Below, piece by piece: positions 1 to 14,114 of a DNA stretch of 64,000 bases (the stretch's first letter is position 1; every line of letters starts with the position of its first letter). Where the stretch lies: the NCBI RefSeq assembly GCF_009763245.1, contig NZ_WKJZ01000002.1, positions 188,707 through 252,706 on the forward strand, in the 5' to 3' direction. This DNA is from Pseudomonas xionganensis. GTDB taxonomy: Bacteria; Pseudomonadota; Gammaproteobacteria; Pseudomonadales; Pseudomonadaceae. Under the pieces are notes generated by a model. It saw only the letters and a list, made by a program, of their open reading frames with translations, did no database searches and had not been told where the DNA came from. A program made the position numbers and the translations under genes.

Positions 1-22
1 TATCCAGCTGAGCTATGAGTCC
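1..22 (-). tRNA. 5' end of a tRNA gene, cut by the window edge (probably tRNA-Arg)
   Basis: The minus strand from position 22 reads as the start of a tRNA: an acceptor 5' strand followed by a D-arm containing AGCTCAGCTGGATA. The anticodon lies outside the window, so the isotype cannot be read. Arginine is suggested only because tRNA-Arg genes follow tRNA-Ser downstream of rsmA in Pseudomonas, as I recall. It is co-oriented with tRNA-Ser and csrA. Confidence 0.6.
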
Positions 23-129
23 GTAGAGCGTGCGCATTATAAGGATAAAAACTTTGGAATCAAGTATTAAAACCTTTAAGTTTCAATAACTTATCACTCT
101 AAAGCGACCATTCCTTACAACACTAAATA

Positions 130-220
130 TGGCGGAGAAGGGGGGATTCGAACCCCCGACACCCTTTTGAGGTGTACTCCCTTAGCAGGGGAGCGCCTTC
201 GGCCACTCGGCCACCTCTCC
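130..220 (-). tRNA. tRNA-Ser (anticodon GCU)
   Basis: The 91-base minus-strand segment folds as a class II tRNA. The acceptor stem pairs GGAGAGG with the 3' strand, the anticodon loop reads CTGCTAA (GCU, decoding AGC/AGU), a long variable arm follows, and the T-arm contains GGTTCGAATCC. The CCA end is encoded at 132-130. It lies downstream of csrA in the same direction. Confidence 0.97.
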
Positions 221-281
221 GCAACACGGGGCGCATGATAACCATGTTTTCCCCGTTTGCAAAGCCAAAATTTCAATAAAA

Positions 282-467
282 TTAGTGGCTTGGTTCGTCG
301 TCTTTCTCTTTCTGGATGCGCTGGTAAATCTCTTCACGGTGCACGGCAACTTCCTTCGGCGCGTTGACGCCAATGCGCACCTGGTTACCTTTCACACCCA
401 ATACGGTGACGGTTACTTCGTCACCTACCATCAGGGTCTCTCCGACCCGGCGAGTCAGAATCAGCAT
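282..467 (-). CDS. csrA: CsrA/RsmA carbon storage regulator
   Basis: This 61-residue protein is the RNA-binding translational regulator CsrA (RsmA in pseudomonads), a domain-swapped dimer that binds GGA motifs in mRNA leaders. The family signature is complete: [16 protein letters not shown] at the start, then [15 protein letters not shown] and [13 protein letters not shown]. The start at 467 is preceded by AAGGAG at good spacing. The gene is followed by tRNA-Ser and preceded by lysC, the usual Pseudomonas order. Its likely antagonist, an RsmZ-like RNA, is also in this window at about 49.9-50.0 kb, so both arms of the Gac/Rsm switch are visible here. Confidence 0.97.
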   Translation of the reverse strand: MLILTRRVGETLMVGDEVTVTVLGVKGNQVRIGVNAPKEVAVHREEIYQRIQKEKDDEPSH

Positions 468-616
468 TCCTTTCTCCTTACGGATTTCAGTTCAGGACAA
501 CAGCAGTCTGCAAAAGTAAAAGGGCTACAGCCACGCCAAGCTACAGCACAGCCTACACCTAAGTATTGACCAGTGCCGGCAGAAAGAAAGTTTCAGCCCG
601 CACCAGGCAAAAAGAC

Positions 617-643
617 AAAAGGCGCGGATAAACCGCGCCTTTT
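617..643 (-). terminator. Rho-independent terminator downstream of lysC
   Basis: AAAAGGCGCGG (617-627) pairs with CCGCGCCTTTT (633-643) around a five-base loop, 12 bases past the lysC stop. The A/T arms allow termination in either direction, but the gene context points to lysC. Confidence 0.8.
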
Positions 644-654
644 GGAGTCATGCC

Positions 655-1893
655 TCACTCACCCTGTCGGGCTGGGGCATCCAGTTCGAAAGCAGTGTGC
701 AGGGCGCGCACCGCCAACTCCAGATATTTCTCTTCGATTACCACCGAGACTTTGATTTCCGAGGTGGAGATCATCTGGATATTGATCGCCTCCTTGGCCA
801 GGGCCTCGAACATGCGACTGGCCACGCCAGCGTGGGAACGCATGCCAACACCCACGATGGACACCTTGGCAATCTTGGTATCACCGATCACTTCCCGGGC
901 ACCCAGCTCATCGGCGGTCTTCTGCAGCACGGCCAGGGCCGCGTTGTAGTCATTGCGGTGCACGGTAAAGGTGAAATCGGTGGTGTTATCGTGGGACACG
1001 TTCTGCACGATCATGTCCACTTCGATATTGGCGGCGCTGACCGGGCCGAGAATCTTGAACGCCACGCCCGGGATGTCCGGCACGCCACGGATGGTCAGCT
1101 TGGCTTCGTCGCGATTGAAGGCGATGCCGGAAATGATCGGCTGTTCCATGGATTCCTCTTCATCAAGGGTAATGAGGGTACCCGGCCCCTCTTTGAAGCT
1201 GTGCAGGACGCGCAGCGGGACATTGTACTTGCCGGCGAATTCCACCGAGCGAATCTGCAGCACCTTGGAGCCGAGGCTGGCCATTTCCAGCATTTCCTCG
1301 AAGGTGATCTTCTCCAGGCGCTGGGCCTGCGGCACCACGCGCGGATCGGTGGTATAGACGCCATCGACATCGGTGTAGATCTGGCATTCGTCGGCTTTCA
1401 GCGCCGCGGCCAGAGCCACGCCCGTGGTATCGGAACCACCACGACCGAGGGTGGTGATATTGCCGTGTTCGTCGACGCCCTGGAAACCGGCGACCACTAC
1501 TACACGACCGGCCTTGAGGTCGGCGCGCAGCTTCTGGTCATCAATCTGCAGAATACGCGCCTTGTTGTGCGCGCTGTCGGTAAGGATGCGCACCTGGTTG
1601 CCGGTATAGGACACCGCCGGCACGCCCAGTTTGATCAGGGCCATCGCCAGCAGGGCGATGGTCACCTGCTCACCGGTCGAGACCATCACATCCAGCTCGC
1701 GCGGGACAGGATTGCCGTCGCTGATCTGTTTGGCCAGATCGATCAGACGGTTGGTCTCGCCACTCATGGCCGACACCACAACCACGATGTCGTCGCCGTT
1801 TTCGCGGAACTTCTTCACCTTCTCGGCCACCTGCTGAATACGCTCAACGGTGCCGACGGAGGTGCCTCCGAATTTCTGTACGATCAAAGCCAT
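655..1893 (-). CDS. lysC: aspartate kinase (monofunctional, alpha/beta type)
   Basis: It phosphorylates L-aspartate, the committed step to lysine, threonine, methionine and diaminopimelate. The 412 residues begin with KFGGTSV (7-13), the ATP/aspartate site, with the kinase domain to about residue 245 and two ACT-type regulatory repeats after about 260. The ACT half implies feedback control, normally by lysine and/or threonine. An in-frame ATG at 1149 (Met249) follows a good Shine-Dalgarno sequence (GAGG, five bases away) and aligns with the start of the separately translated beta subunit known from Corynebacterium and Bacillus enzymes. An alpha2beta2 enzyme from one gene is therefore likely. 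The gene lies between alaS and csrA. Confidence 0.96.
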   Translation of the reverse strand: MALIVQKFGGTSVGTVERIQQVAEKVKKFRENGDDIVVVVSAMSGETNRLIDLAKQISDGNPVPRELDVMVSTGEQVTIALLAMALIKLGVPAVSYTGNQVRILTDSAHNKARILQIDDQKLRADLKAGRVVVVAGFQGVDEHGNITTLGRGGSDTTGVALAAALKADECQIYTDVDGVYTTDPRVVPQAQRLEKITFEEMLEMASLGSKVLQIRSVEFAGKYNVPLRVLHSFKEGPGTLITLDEEESMEQPIISGIAFNRDEAKLTIRGVPDIPGVAFKILGPVSAANIEVDMIVQNVSHDNTTDFTFTVHRNDYNAALAVLQKTADELGAREVIGDTKIAKVSIVGVGMRSHAGVASRMFEALAKEAINIQMISTSEIKVSVVIEEKYLELAVRALHTAFELDAPARQGE

Positions 1894-2004
1894 TTCAAAG
1901 CCGCCTCAGCCCGTGAAGGGCGCCCATTAAACAGATAACACAATCAGCTGCCAAGGCCCGTCGGGCGTATTCCAGACCTTGGTCGTAAAGCCGTCGGAGC
2001 TGGT

Positions 2005-4629
<2,625 letters not shown>

Positions 4630-4794
4630 AGGACTCTTCCAAAAAACCAGCGGCCACGGCAAAGCCGGCAAAGGGCCGCATTATATCGGGCCTTGGCCAT
4701 GGGGCTAGTGCCTTTATTGATAGATGGTGGCTATGGCAGCGGGCAAATTGCCGCATAAAGCCGAGATTGGCGCCAGGCCGCACATAAGCCAATC

Positions 4795-5796
4795 CTAACG
4801 GCGAAAGGCGGCAAAGGCCTGAATCACCTGTTCGATCGCCTCGCCGCTGACATCCAGATGGGTGACCAGGCGCAAACGCGGCGCTGCAGTCACGGCAATA
4901 CCGCGCTCGGCCATAAAGGCCTTGAGCTCGGCAGCACGCTCGCCAAGCTGCACATAGACCATATTGCTCTGCACCGGCTCGACGTCATAACCCAACTCGG
5001 CCAGTGCGGCGCCCAGGCGTTCGGCATTGGCGTGATCCTCGGCCAAACGCGCGACCTGATGCTGCAGGGCATAGAGCCCGGCCGCCGCCAGCACCCCGGC
5101 CTGGCGCATGCCGCCACCGAGCATCTTGCGCAGGCGCCGGGCCTTGCCGATCAGCTCGCCACTGCCGCAGAGCACCGAGCCGACCGGTGCACCCAGGCCC
5201 TTGGACAGGCAGACCGAAACCGAGTCGAAATGCCGGGTGATCTGCCGCGCCGGCACGCCCAGCCTGACGGCGGCGTTATACAGCCGGGCGCCATCCAGGT
5301 GCAGGGCCAGGCCATGACGCTGAGTCAGTTCACGGGCGGCCTGCAGATAAGCCAGCGGCAACACCTTGCCCTGCATGGTGTTTTCCAGCGCCATCAGGCG
5401 GGTGCGGGCAAAGTGAAAGTCGTCCGGTTTGATTGCCGCCTCGACCCGGGCCAGATCCAGGGAGCCATCGGCTTCCACCTCAACGGGCTGGGGCTGGATG
5501 GAACCCAGCACCGCGGCGCCGCCGCCTTCATATTTATAGGTGTGGGCCTGCTGCCCGACTATGTATTCGTCACCCCGCTCGCAGTGGGCCATCAGCCCGA
5601 GCAGGTTGCTCATGGTGCCGGTGGGCACGAACAGCGCGGCGGCAAACCCCAGCTCGGCCGCCAGGTACTGCTCCAGGCGGTTGACCGTGGGATCTTCGCC
5701 ATACACATCGTCGCCCAGCTCGGCGGCCAGCATGGCCTCGCGCATGCCAGGGGTGGGCAGAGTCACGGTATCGCTGCGCAGATCAATGATGGCCAT
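4795..5796 (-). CDS. ltaE: low-specificity L-threonine aldolase (PLP enzyme)
   Basis: It cleaves L-threonine and L-allo-threonine to glycine and acetaldehyde, and may act on other beta-hydroxy amino acids. The 333 residues fit the fold-type I threonine aldolase family: IDLRSDTVT at the start, a [10 protein letters not shown] active-site segment (about 83-92), [10 protein letters not shown] (166-175, cofactor Asp168) and the PLP lysine in [11 protein letters not shown] (Lys199). It is upstream of alaS on the same strand with a 165-base gap. Beta-elimination relatives such as phenylserine aldolase cannot be excluded from sequence alone. Confidence 0.9.
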   Translation of the reverse strand: MAIIDLRSDTVTLPTPGMREAMLAAELGDDVYGEDPTVNRLEQYLAAELGFAAALFVPTGTMSNLLGLMAHCERGDEYIVGQQAHTYKYEGGGAAVLGSIQPQPVEVEADGSLDLARVEAAIKPDDFHFARTRLMALENTMQGKVLPLAYLQAARELTQRHGLALHLDGARLYNAAVRLGVPARQITRHFDSVSVCLSKGLGAPVGSVLCGSGELIGKARRLRKMLGGGMRQAGVLAAAGLYALQHQVARLAEDHANAERLGAALAELGYDVEPVQSNMVYVQLGERAAELKAFMAERGIAVTAAPRLRLVTHLDVSGEAIEQVIQAFAAFRR

Positions 5797-5910
5797 GGCG
5801 GATAATCCTTTATTGAGATAGCAACGATCCTAGGGGCCGCCCGAAGGGCATACAAGGTACAGATCGGGCAAGAAAGCCCAGGACAGCTGCGCGAACATGG
5901 CAGCGCTGCT

Positions 5911-5940
5911 GGTGGATGGATAAGGCGCCATCCACCCTAC
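5911..5940. repeat. short GTAGGGTG-type hairpin repeat
   Basis: GGTGGATGG (5911-5919) pairs with CCATCCACC (5928-5936), and CTAC follows, so the minus strand begins GTAGGGTGG. It lies just past the astE stop codon. Related hairpins occur at 7419-7487 and 57196-57247. It resembles small REP-like palindromes that are common between pseudomonad genes. Confidence 0.7.
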
Positions 5941-5947
5941 GATGGAC

Positions 5948-6955
5948 CTAAGCCAGGTTCACATCTTCAGCGGGGACGACTAGGATGCCGGCGCGCAGGC
6001 CGTTCTTGACCTTGGGATTGGGGAAGATGATGCGCGCACCGGGCTCGTCCACCACCCAGCGGGTGCTGGCCAGGTCTTCGGCGAGCAGATAGCCCTGGGG
6101 CAGCTCGCTGAAATTTTCCACGTCTGCCGGCAGGTGCAGCTGGAAGGCATCGCTGTGCTTGATCACTTCCCGGGACACGGCAAACAGCTTGAGCTCACCC
6201 AGCTCACCCGATTCGTCTTCATCGTGCCCTTCGATCAGGCGCTGCAGCTGCACTTCCAGACGCTGCAGATTGACCTGCTGGTTCTGCCCGAAGGGCCGCG
6301 CCTTGCCCAGTTCCAGGGTAAAGGCCTCGGCGCCCAGCTGACTGTAGGTGTAGGCGCTGAAGGTCACCGAGCTCTTGTTATGCAGCAGCACCGCCTCGAT
6401 GCCCGCCGCATTCAGTCGCGCCAGCTCACGCTGGCTGCGCGGACGCCCCTCCTGATAAGGGTAGAGGGCGAATTGCTCGATCTTAGAGCCGCGGATGGCG
6501 GTATGCAGATCGTAGTGCAGGCGACTGCGCTCGGGCTGGCTGAAAAAGGTCGCCGCCAGGTGTTCCAGATCGCAGGCGCGCAGAGCTTCGGGGCCGGTGT
6601 GTTCATCGTGGCGACCATTGAACAGGCGGTTGATGTCCTGCTCGATATAGCGCTCGCCACGACGCATGGCCTCGGGATTGCCGAACAGAAAGAGAATCCG
6701 CGCGCGCGGCTGCAGCTCGCTGCGGGCAATGCCGCGCAACAGGTGGTCGAGCAGCTCGATGGGGGCGGTCTCGTTGCCGTGGATACCGGCGGACAGCATT
6801 AGGTCCATGCCATTGTCACGCCCGGCCGCGGGGGTGACCTCCACGGCGCCTTCGGCCAGCCAGCGCAGGCGCGTGCCCTCGGGAGTCAGCTGAATCTTAG
6901 CTGCCGGCTCATGGCCAGCCAGGGTCAGTTCGAGCAGTTTGCCAAGGGCAAGCAT
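5948..6955 (-). CDS. astE: succinylglutamate desuccinylase
   Basis: This is the last step of the arginine succinyltransferase pathway: it hydrolyses N-succinylglutamate to succinate and glutamate. The 335-residue protein belongs to the AstE/aspartoacylase zinc hydrolases. The metal ligands are visible in [15 protein letters not shown] (His and Glu) and [12 protein letters not shown] (His), and the probable catalytic Glu is in [15 protein letters not shown] strong GGAGGT precedes the ATG at 6955. It is the distal gene of the aru operon, but a 124-base palindromic repeat separates it from the small gene before it, which may alter its share of the message. Confidence 0.96.
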   Translation of the reverse strand: MLALGKLLELTLAGHEPAAKIQLTPEGTRLRWLAEGAVEVTPAAGRDNGMDLMLSAGIHGNETAPIELLDHLLRGIARSELQPRARILFLFGNPEAMRRGERYIEQDINRLFNGRHDEHTGPEALRACDLEHLAATFFSQPERSRLHYDLHTAIRGSKIEQFALYPYQEGRPRSQRELARLNAAGIEAVLLHNKSSVTFSAYTYSQLGAEAFTLELGKARPFGQNQQVNLQRLEVQLQRLIEGHDEDESGELGELKLFAVSREVIKHSDAFQLHLPADVENFSELPQGYLLAEDLASTRWVVDEPGARIIFPNPKVKNGLRAGILVVPAEDVNLA

Positions 6956-6976
6956 AGGGAATACCTCCGAACGTGT

Positions 6977-7100
6977 TTACGATCTCGCGAGCTAGAGCCA
7001 TGCAAGGCAAAAGCAGGCGAGGACGCGGAGTTTACGAGCTGTAAATGAGCAGTCCGAGCCTGCTTTTAACGCAGCAGGGCCGACGCGCAGCAGATCGTAA
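6977..7100. repeat. 124-base palindromic repeat inside the aru operon (type C)
   Basis: It is bounded by TTACGATCT (6977-6985) and AGATCGTAA (7092-7100). The core GCGGAGTTTACGAGCTGTAA (from 7026) is shared, with few changes, with the larger palindromes at 23271-23474 and 49273-49419. Half of the same element recurs at 14841-14877. It lies between the 94-residue gene and astE. Confidence 0.75.
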
Positions 7101-7108
7101 GCAAGCTC

Positions 7109-7393
7109 TTAGTGGTTACAGTCCGGGCCATGCACATGGCCCTCTTCATCGGCCAGCTCGGCCGGTTCCATTTCCAGTTCCAGGCTGACCAGGTTGGTGG
7201 CCAACGGACGCAGCAGCAGGTTGGCGTACTCGGTATCGCCCTCCTCCACGTCCACACCAATCATCAGCTGGCCATTGCCGACCTGCTGAATCCACACTTC
7301 CTTGCCCTGCCAGACCACGGCAAAGCGGGTGCAGGAAGTCTCCAGCTGGGTGCCGTCGGTGTCTTCGAGAATCAGTTGCAGGGCGTCGCTCAT
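7109..7393 (-). CDS. small acidic conserved protein of the aru operon, unknown function
   Basis: The 94-residue, strongly acidic protein has no signal peptide or membrane segment. It looks like a small beta-rich domain (roughly residues 1-80) with a charged tail ending HVHGPDCNH, three His and one Cys that could bind a metal. GGAG precedes the ATG. It sits between astB and astE; in P. aeruginosa a small hypothetical gene is, as I recall, in the same place. Co-transcription suggests a link to arginine catabolism, but no catalytic motif is visible and I assign no function. Confidence 0.85.
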   Translation of the reverse strand: MSDALQLILEDTDGTQLETSCTRFAVVWQGKEVWIQQVGNGQLMIGVDVEEGDTEYANLLLRPLATNLVSLELEMEPAELADEEGHVHGPDCNH

Positions 7394-7418
7394 AAAATCT
7401 CCACAGTTCTGGGCGCAG

Positions 7419-7487
7419 GGTGGATGTCGTTTTCTACATCCACCACAACTCAGTCTTGGTGGATCGATAAAGCGTGATCCACCCTAC
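7419..7487. repeat. tandem pair of GTAGGGTG-type hairpins
   Basis: Two adjacent hairpins fill the gap between astB and the 94-residue gene: GGTGGATGT/ACATCCACC (7419-7427 with 7436-7444) and GGTGGATC/GATCCACC (7458-7465 with 7476-7483), followed by CTAC. They lie inside the operon, so they are more likely to affect mRNA stability or readthrough than to be full terminators; no T-run follows on the minus strand. Confidence 0.7.
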
Positions 7488-8833
7488 TTAAGCTAATTGG
7501 AAGGGATAAACCGCGCCCAGTTTAAGGATCTGGGTCAGTTCATCCAAGGCCGTGCGACACTCGTTAAGCAATTGTGGATCAGCCAGGTCGTTTTCGCTCA
7601 GACGATCGCGGTAGTGCTTGTCGACCCAGAGATTGAGGCTGTCATGCAGGGTCGGGGTCATGATCACCCCCGGATTGACCGCTGCCAGCTCGTTGTCCTT
7701 GAGCGCCACGCGCAGGCGCAGGCAGGCCGGGCCACCGCCGTTCTGCATGCTTTGCTTGAGGTCGAAGACCTTGACCTCGCGAATCGGCCCCTGGCTGCTG
7801 GTGAGCTGCTGCAGGTAGTTCCACACATTGGCGTTGTTGCGGCACTCCTCCGGCACGATCAGCAGCATGCCGCCATCAGCACGGGTCAGAAGCTGGCTGT
7901 TGAACAGGTAGGACTTGACCGCATCCTCCACCGTTACGGCCTCGCGGGGCACGCAGACGGCCTGGAAGTTGCCGCCACGGCGGGCCAGTTTGTCGCGCAG
8001 CTCGGCCAGCACCTTGTCGGTCTCCAGGAAGGCGTCCTGGTGATAGAACAGCACCTCGCCATTGCCCACGGCAATCACGTCGTTATGGAACACGCCCTGA
8101 TCGATCACGTCCGGGTTCTGCTGGGCATAGACCACGCCCTCATCGCTTAGGCCATGCAGGCGGGCCACCGCCTGGGAAGCCTCCAAGGTCTGGCGCGCCG
8201 GGTAGCGCTGCGGAGCCGGGAAGCGGGCGTCGAAGGCGCTACGACCAAAGACGAAGAACTCCACCCCGGCATCGCCATAGCCCTTGCAGAAACGGGTGTG
8301 GTTGGCCGCGCCTTCGTCGCCGAACTGGCCGACGGCGGGCAGCGCGGCATGGTGAGCGAAGTGCTGCTCATTGGCGAACATGGCGCCCAACACACGGCTG
8401 GTGGTGGGATGCTCGATGGAGCGATGGAACTTGCAGTTGAGGTTGGCGGCGGTGAAATGCACGCGACCATCGGCGGTGTCGGCACTGGGGCTGACGGTGC
8501 AGGCATTGGCCGTCCACATGCTCGAAGCCGAGCAGCTGGCCACCAGCAAGGGCATGGCCTCCTTCGCCGCCTGCTGAATCACCTGGGCGTCAGTCCCGCT
8601 AAAGCCCAGGCTACGCAGCACGGCGACATTAGGTCGCTCCTGCGGCGCCAGCACGCCCTGCTTGAAGCCCATGTCCATCAGCGCCTTCATCTTGGCCAGG
8701 CCCTGCTTGGCGGCTTCCTTGGGATTGGAGACCGCCTGGCTGTTGCTCTGCGAAGCGACGTTGCCGTAGGACAGGCCACCGTAGTTGTGGGTCGGGCCCA
8801 CCAGGCCGTCGAAGTTCATCTCATAGGCATTCA

Positions 8834-8834
<1 letters not shown>
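7488..8834 (-). CDS. astB: N-succinylarginine dihydrolase
   Basis: It converts N2-succinylarginine to N2-succinylornithine, CO2 and two ammonia, the second AST-pathway step. The 448 residues start [20 protein letters not shown], the family N-terminus, and the catalytic Cys is in [12 protein letters not shown] near the C-terminus. This is a guanidine-modifying (amidinotransferase-fold) enzyme. The ATG at 8834 overlaps the astD stop by one base (TAATG), indicating translational coupling; a 26-residue extension in frame upstream would overlap astD and is not conserved. Confidence 0.97.
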
Positions 8835-10303
<1,469 letters not shown>

Positions 10304-10391
10304 TTATCACTCCCAGCAAAGGATGGGCCCGCGCAGACGCGGACACCCACAAGGATCGAGCCACGCCGCACGGCGGCGCGGCCACGGAAAA

Positions 10392-11408
10392 TCAGCCGCG
10401 GGCCGACAGCGCGACGGCGCGTACCTGGTCGCCGGCATTGAGCTGCAGGCGCTTGGCGGTCAGGGCATCGACCACCAGGCTGCCGGCGGCCATGCGCGCC
10501 GGGGCGGCGGTGATGCGGCAGTCTTCGCGCTTGCGGTTATGGATCAGGAAGGCGCTGGCATCATCGCCCGGGGTGCCGATGGCCAGGATCAGATTCTGGC
10601 TGTCGTGCACGGCGCGGATCTTGTCGGTCTGCGCCTCGATGGCCGGGCCGGCATCGAAAATATCGACATAACCCTGGTAGCTGAAACCCTCGCCCTTGAG
10701 CATGGCCAGGGCCGGTTCGGTGTCCGGGTGCACACGGCCGATCACGCTGCGCGCATCTTCAGAGAGAAAGCAGGTGTAGAGCGGGAACTTGGGCATCAGC
10801 TCGGCGATAAAGGCCTTGTTGCCCACGCCGGTGAGGTAGTCGGCGGTGGAGAATTCCATCTTGAAGAAATGCCGGCCCAGACTCTCCCAGAACGGCGAAC
10901 GGCCCTGCTCGTCGGACATGCCGCGCATCTCGGCGATCACCTTGTCGCCGAACAGCTCGCGGAACTCGGCGATAAACAGAAAGCGCGCCTTGGACAGCAA
11001 GCGGCCATTGAGGCCGCTGCGGTGCTCGGCATGCAGGAACAGCGAGCACAGCTCGGAGTTGCCGGTCAGGTCGTTGGCCAGAAACAGGGTGGGAATCTGC
11101 CGGTGGATATTCAGTTCCTGGGAGGCGCTGACGGTCAGCCCCACCCGGTAGTTGTACCAGGGCTCGCGCAGGCCCACCGCACCCGCCACCGCAGAGATAC
11201 CCACGACCTGGCCTTCGTCGCTTTCCAGCACGAACAGGTAGTCGGCATCGGCGCGCTCGGCTTCGCCGCGAAAGGTCTTCTCGGCCCAGCCAACCCGGTG
11301 CGCCAGGCGCTCTTCGTTGGCCGGCAGGGTAGTCAGGCCAGCGCCTGTGCTGCGCGCCAGTTCCAGCAGGGCTGGCAGGTCGGCGCTACGAACGGGACGA
11401 ACGATCAT
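10392..11408 (-). CDS. aruG: arginine/ornithine N-succinyltransferase, beta-type subunit (AruG)
   Basis: With AruF it forms the AstA-type enzyme that transfers succinate from succinyl-CoA to arginine, and in pseudomonads also ornithine. The 338-residue protein starts MIVRPVRSADLPALLELA and is a paralogue of AruF throughout (shared segments such as LTGNSELCSLFL, FVLESDEG and GRxFFxM). ATG at 11408 follows AAGGAG; the TTG three bases upstream is not needed. The gap to aruF is 11 bases. Having two paralogous subunits, rather than one AstA, is typical of Pseudomonas. Confidence 0.95.
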   Translation of the reverse strand: MIVRPVRSADLPALLELARSTGAGLTTLPANEERLAHRVGWAEKTFRGEAERADADYLFVLESDEGQVVGISAVAGAVGLREPWYNYRVGLTVSASQELNIHRQIPTLFLANDLTGNSELCSLFLHAEHRSGLNGRLLSKARFLFIAEFRELFGDKVIAEMRGMSDEQGRSPFWESLGRHFFKMEFSTADYLTGVGNKAFIAELMPKFPLYTCFLSEDARSVIGRVHPDTEPALAMLKGEGFSYQGYVDIFDAGPAIEAQTDKIRAVHDSQNLILAIGTPGDDASAFLIHNRKREDCRITAAPARMAAGSLVVDALTAKRLQLNAGDQVRAVALSARG

Positions 11409-11419
11409 CAACTCACTCC

Positions 11420-12436
11420 TTAAACCGCCACCAGGCGCACACTGACACCCTCGCCAACGCCCAGGGCTTCGGCGGCGGCCAGACTCAGGGTTACCGGCTT
11501 ACCCGGCACCCAGTCGAGATCCGCGACAATGGCGCGGTAGTCCTGCAACTGGCCGTTGCTGACCAGATACTGCCGGCCGCCCTTGCCGGGCTCACCGATG
11601 CGTACCGGCACCACGCGGCTCTGGGCGATGGAACGGATGCCTGAGGTGCGCGCATGCAGGGTCGGGCCGCCATCGAAGATGTCGATGTAGTGATCGGTCT
11701 CGAAGCCCTCGCGCATCAGAATGTCGAAACTGATCTGCGCGCGCGGATGCACCTGGCCCATGGCCTCCTGGGCCTCGTCCGGCAGCAACGGCACATAGAT
11801 GGGGTAATGGGGCATCAGCTCGGCGAGGAAGGTGCGGCTCTTCAGGCCACACAGGCGCTCGGCCTCGGCGTAGTTCATGTCGAAGAAATTGCGCCCCACC
11901 GCATCCCAGAACGGCGAGTCGCCGGCCTCGTCGCTGTGCCCGACGATCTCCACCACCACCGCATCGGCAAAGCGCTCCGGGTGGCTGGCGACGAACAGCA
12001 GACGGCCGCGGGAGTTGAGCTCGGACCAGGCGGTGTCCACCAGCGGCCGCTCCACGTAGAAGCTGGTCAGCAGGCTGTTGCCGGTGAGGTCATGGCACAG
12101 CGAGAGCACATGGATCTTGTTGTGGATCTTCAGCTCGCGGGAGTTGTGCACGAAGGTTTCGTTGCGAAAGCTGTAGAACGGCTCGGAGTAGCCGGCCGAG
12201 GCGACGATGCCGGAGCAACCGACCAGGCGCCCGCTTTCGCTGTCTTCGAGGACGAAGAAGTAGCTCTCCTCGCCATTGAAGCTGACTTCGGCGGCGAACG
12301 AGGCTTCCGAGGCCGCGATCTTCTCGCGCAGACGTTCGGTATCGTCCGGCAGCGAGGTGACACCTACCGGGCTGTCGGCGGCCAGACGCTGCACCTCAGC
12401 AAGGTCGGCCATTTGCGCGGGGCGCATCACCAGCAT
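11420..12436 (-). CDS. aruF: arginine/ornithine N-succinyltransferase, alpha-type subunit (AruF)
   Basis: This is the partner of AruG in the first AST-pathway step. The 338 residues begin MLVMRPAQMADLAEVQRLA with a GNAT-like N-terminal region, and contain LTGNSLLTSFYVE and GHSDEAGDSPFWDAVGRNFF, the AstA family signatures. GAAGGAGT precedes the chosen ATG at 12436; 24 further in-frame upstream residues are not conserved. It lies between aruC (162-base gap) and aruG. Confidence 0.95.
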   Translation of the reverse strand: MLVMRPAQMADLAEVQRLAADSPVGVTSLPDDTERLREKIAASEASFAAEVSFNGEESYFFVLEDSESGRLVGCSGIVASAGYSEPFYSFRNETFVHNSRELKIHNKIHVLSLCHDLTGNSLLTSFYVERPLVDTAWSELNSRGRLLFVASHPERFADAVVVEIVGHSDEAGDSPFWDAVGRNFFDMNYAEAERLCGLKSRTFLAELMPHYPIYVPLLPDEAQEAMGQVHPRAQISFDILMREGFETDHYIDIFDGGPTLHARTSGIRSIAQSRVVPVRIGEPGKGGRQYLVSNGQLQDYRAIVADLDWVPGKPVTLSLAAAEALGVGEGVSVRLVAV

Positions 12437-12598
12437 GGTGTCACTCCTTCTAAGAAAAGCTCCGGACAACCCGCGTGTCGGCTGCCCAGAGAAAGCCGCG
12501 GGCAACACCCGCAGCGCACACAGAGACGATCATCCTTGCTATGGCTCCCGCTCATCCCTGAGCCGGAGAGGGCCCGCCACTGGGGCAGGCCTGGGCGC

Positions 12599-13852
<1,254 letters not shown>

Positions 13853-13898
13853 CTAGCAGGCGATGAGAAGGATTGTAGGGATTGCACCGGGGTCGGCA

Positions 13899-13914
13899 TT
13901 GTCGCCATGCGACA
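13899..13914 (-). promoter_or_regulatory. putative ArgR-binding site, proximal
   Basis: On the minus strand TGTCGC (13914-13909), eight bases, then AA (13900-13899) match the Pseudomonas ArgR half-site consensus TGTCGC-N8-AA. It is about 80 bases upstream of the aruC start. ArgR is known to activate the aru operon in P. aeruginosa in response to arginine. Positions are read directly; function is inferred. Confidence 0.6.
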
Positions 13915-13949
13915 ACTTCTTATAGCGCCAACCCGCGATTTTCCTGGGC

Positions 13950-13965
13950 TTTCGCAAATGCGACA
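13950..13965 (-). promoter_or_regulatory. putative ArgR-binding site, distal
   Basis: A second minus-strand match to TGTCGC-N8-AA: TGTCGC at 13965-13960 and AA at 13951-13950. It lies exactly 51 bases upstream of the proximal site, close to five helical turns, so two ArgR units could bind the same face. The 295-base gap 13820-14114 otherwise holds no gene I can support. Confidence 0.55.
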
Positions 13966-14114
13966 GAAAGCTTCGGGAAGGCGCAGTTTAAATGCAGGCG
14001 CGCAGCTTGGCGCGGCTTTCTGGCAAGCCTTCACTATAGTCAGATGCACGCGCCAAGCAGCCCGGACGGCGAACAGTTACAATGCCGCCCCACTTGCCTG
14101 TTGATGATGCCTTT

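Noticed and set aside
697..1938. A long open frame (413 codons) on the plus strand across lysC.
   Set aside because: It is antisense to a full-length, well-conserved aspartate kinase, is rich in His, Gly and Asp as expected from reading G+C-rich codons backwards, and has no ribosome-binding site or recognisable domain.
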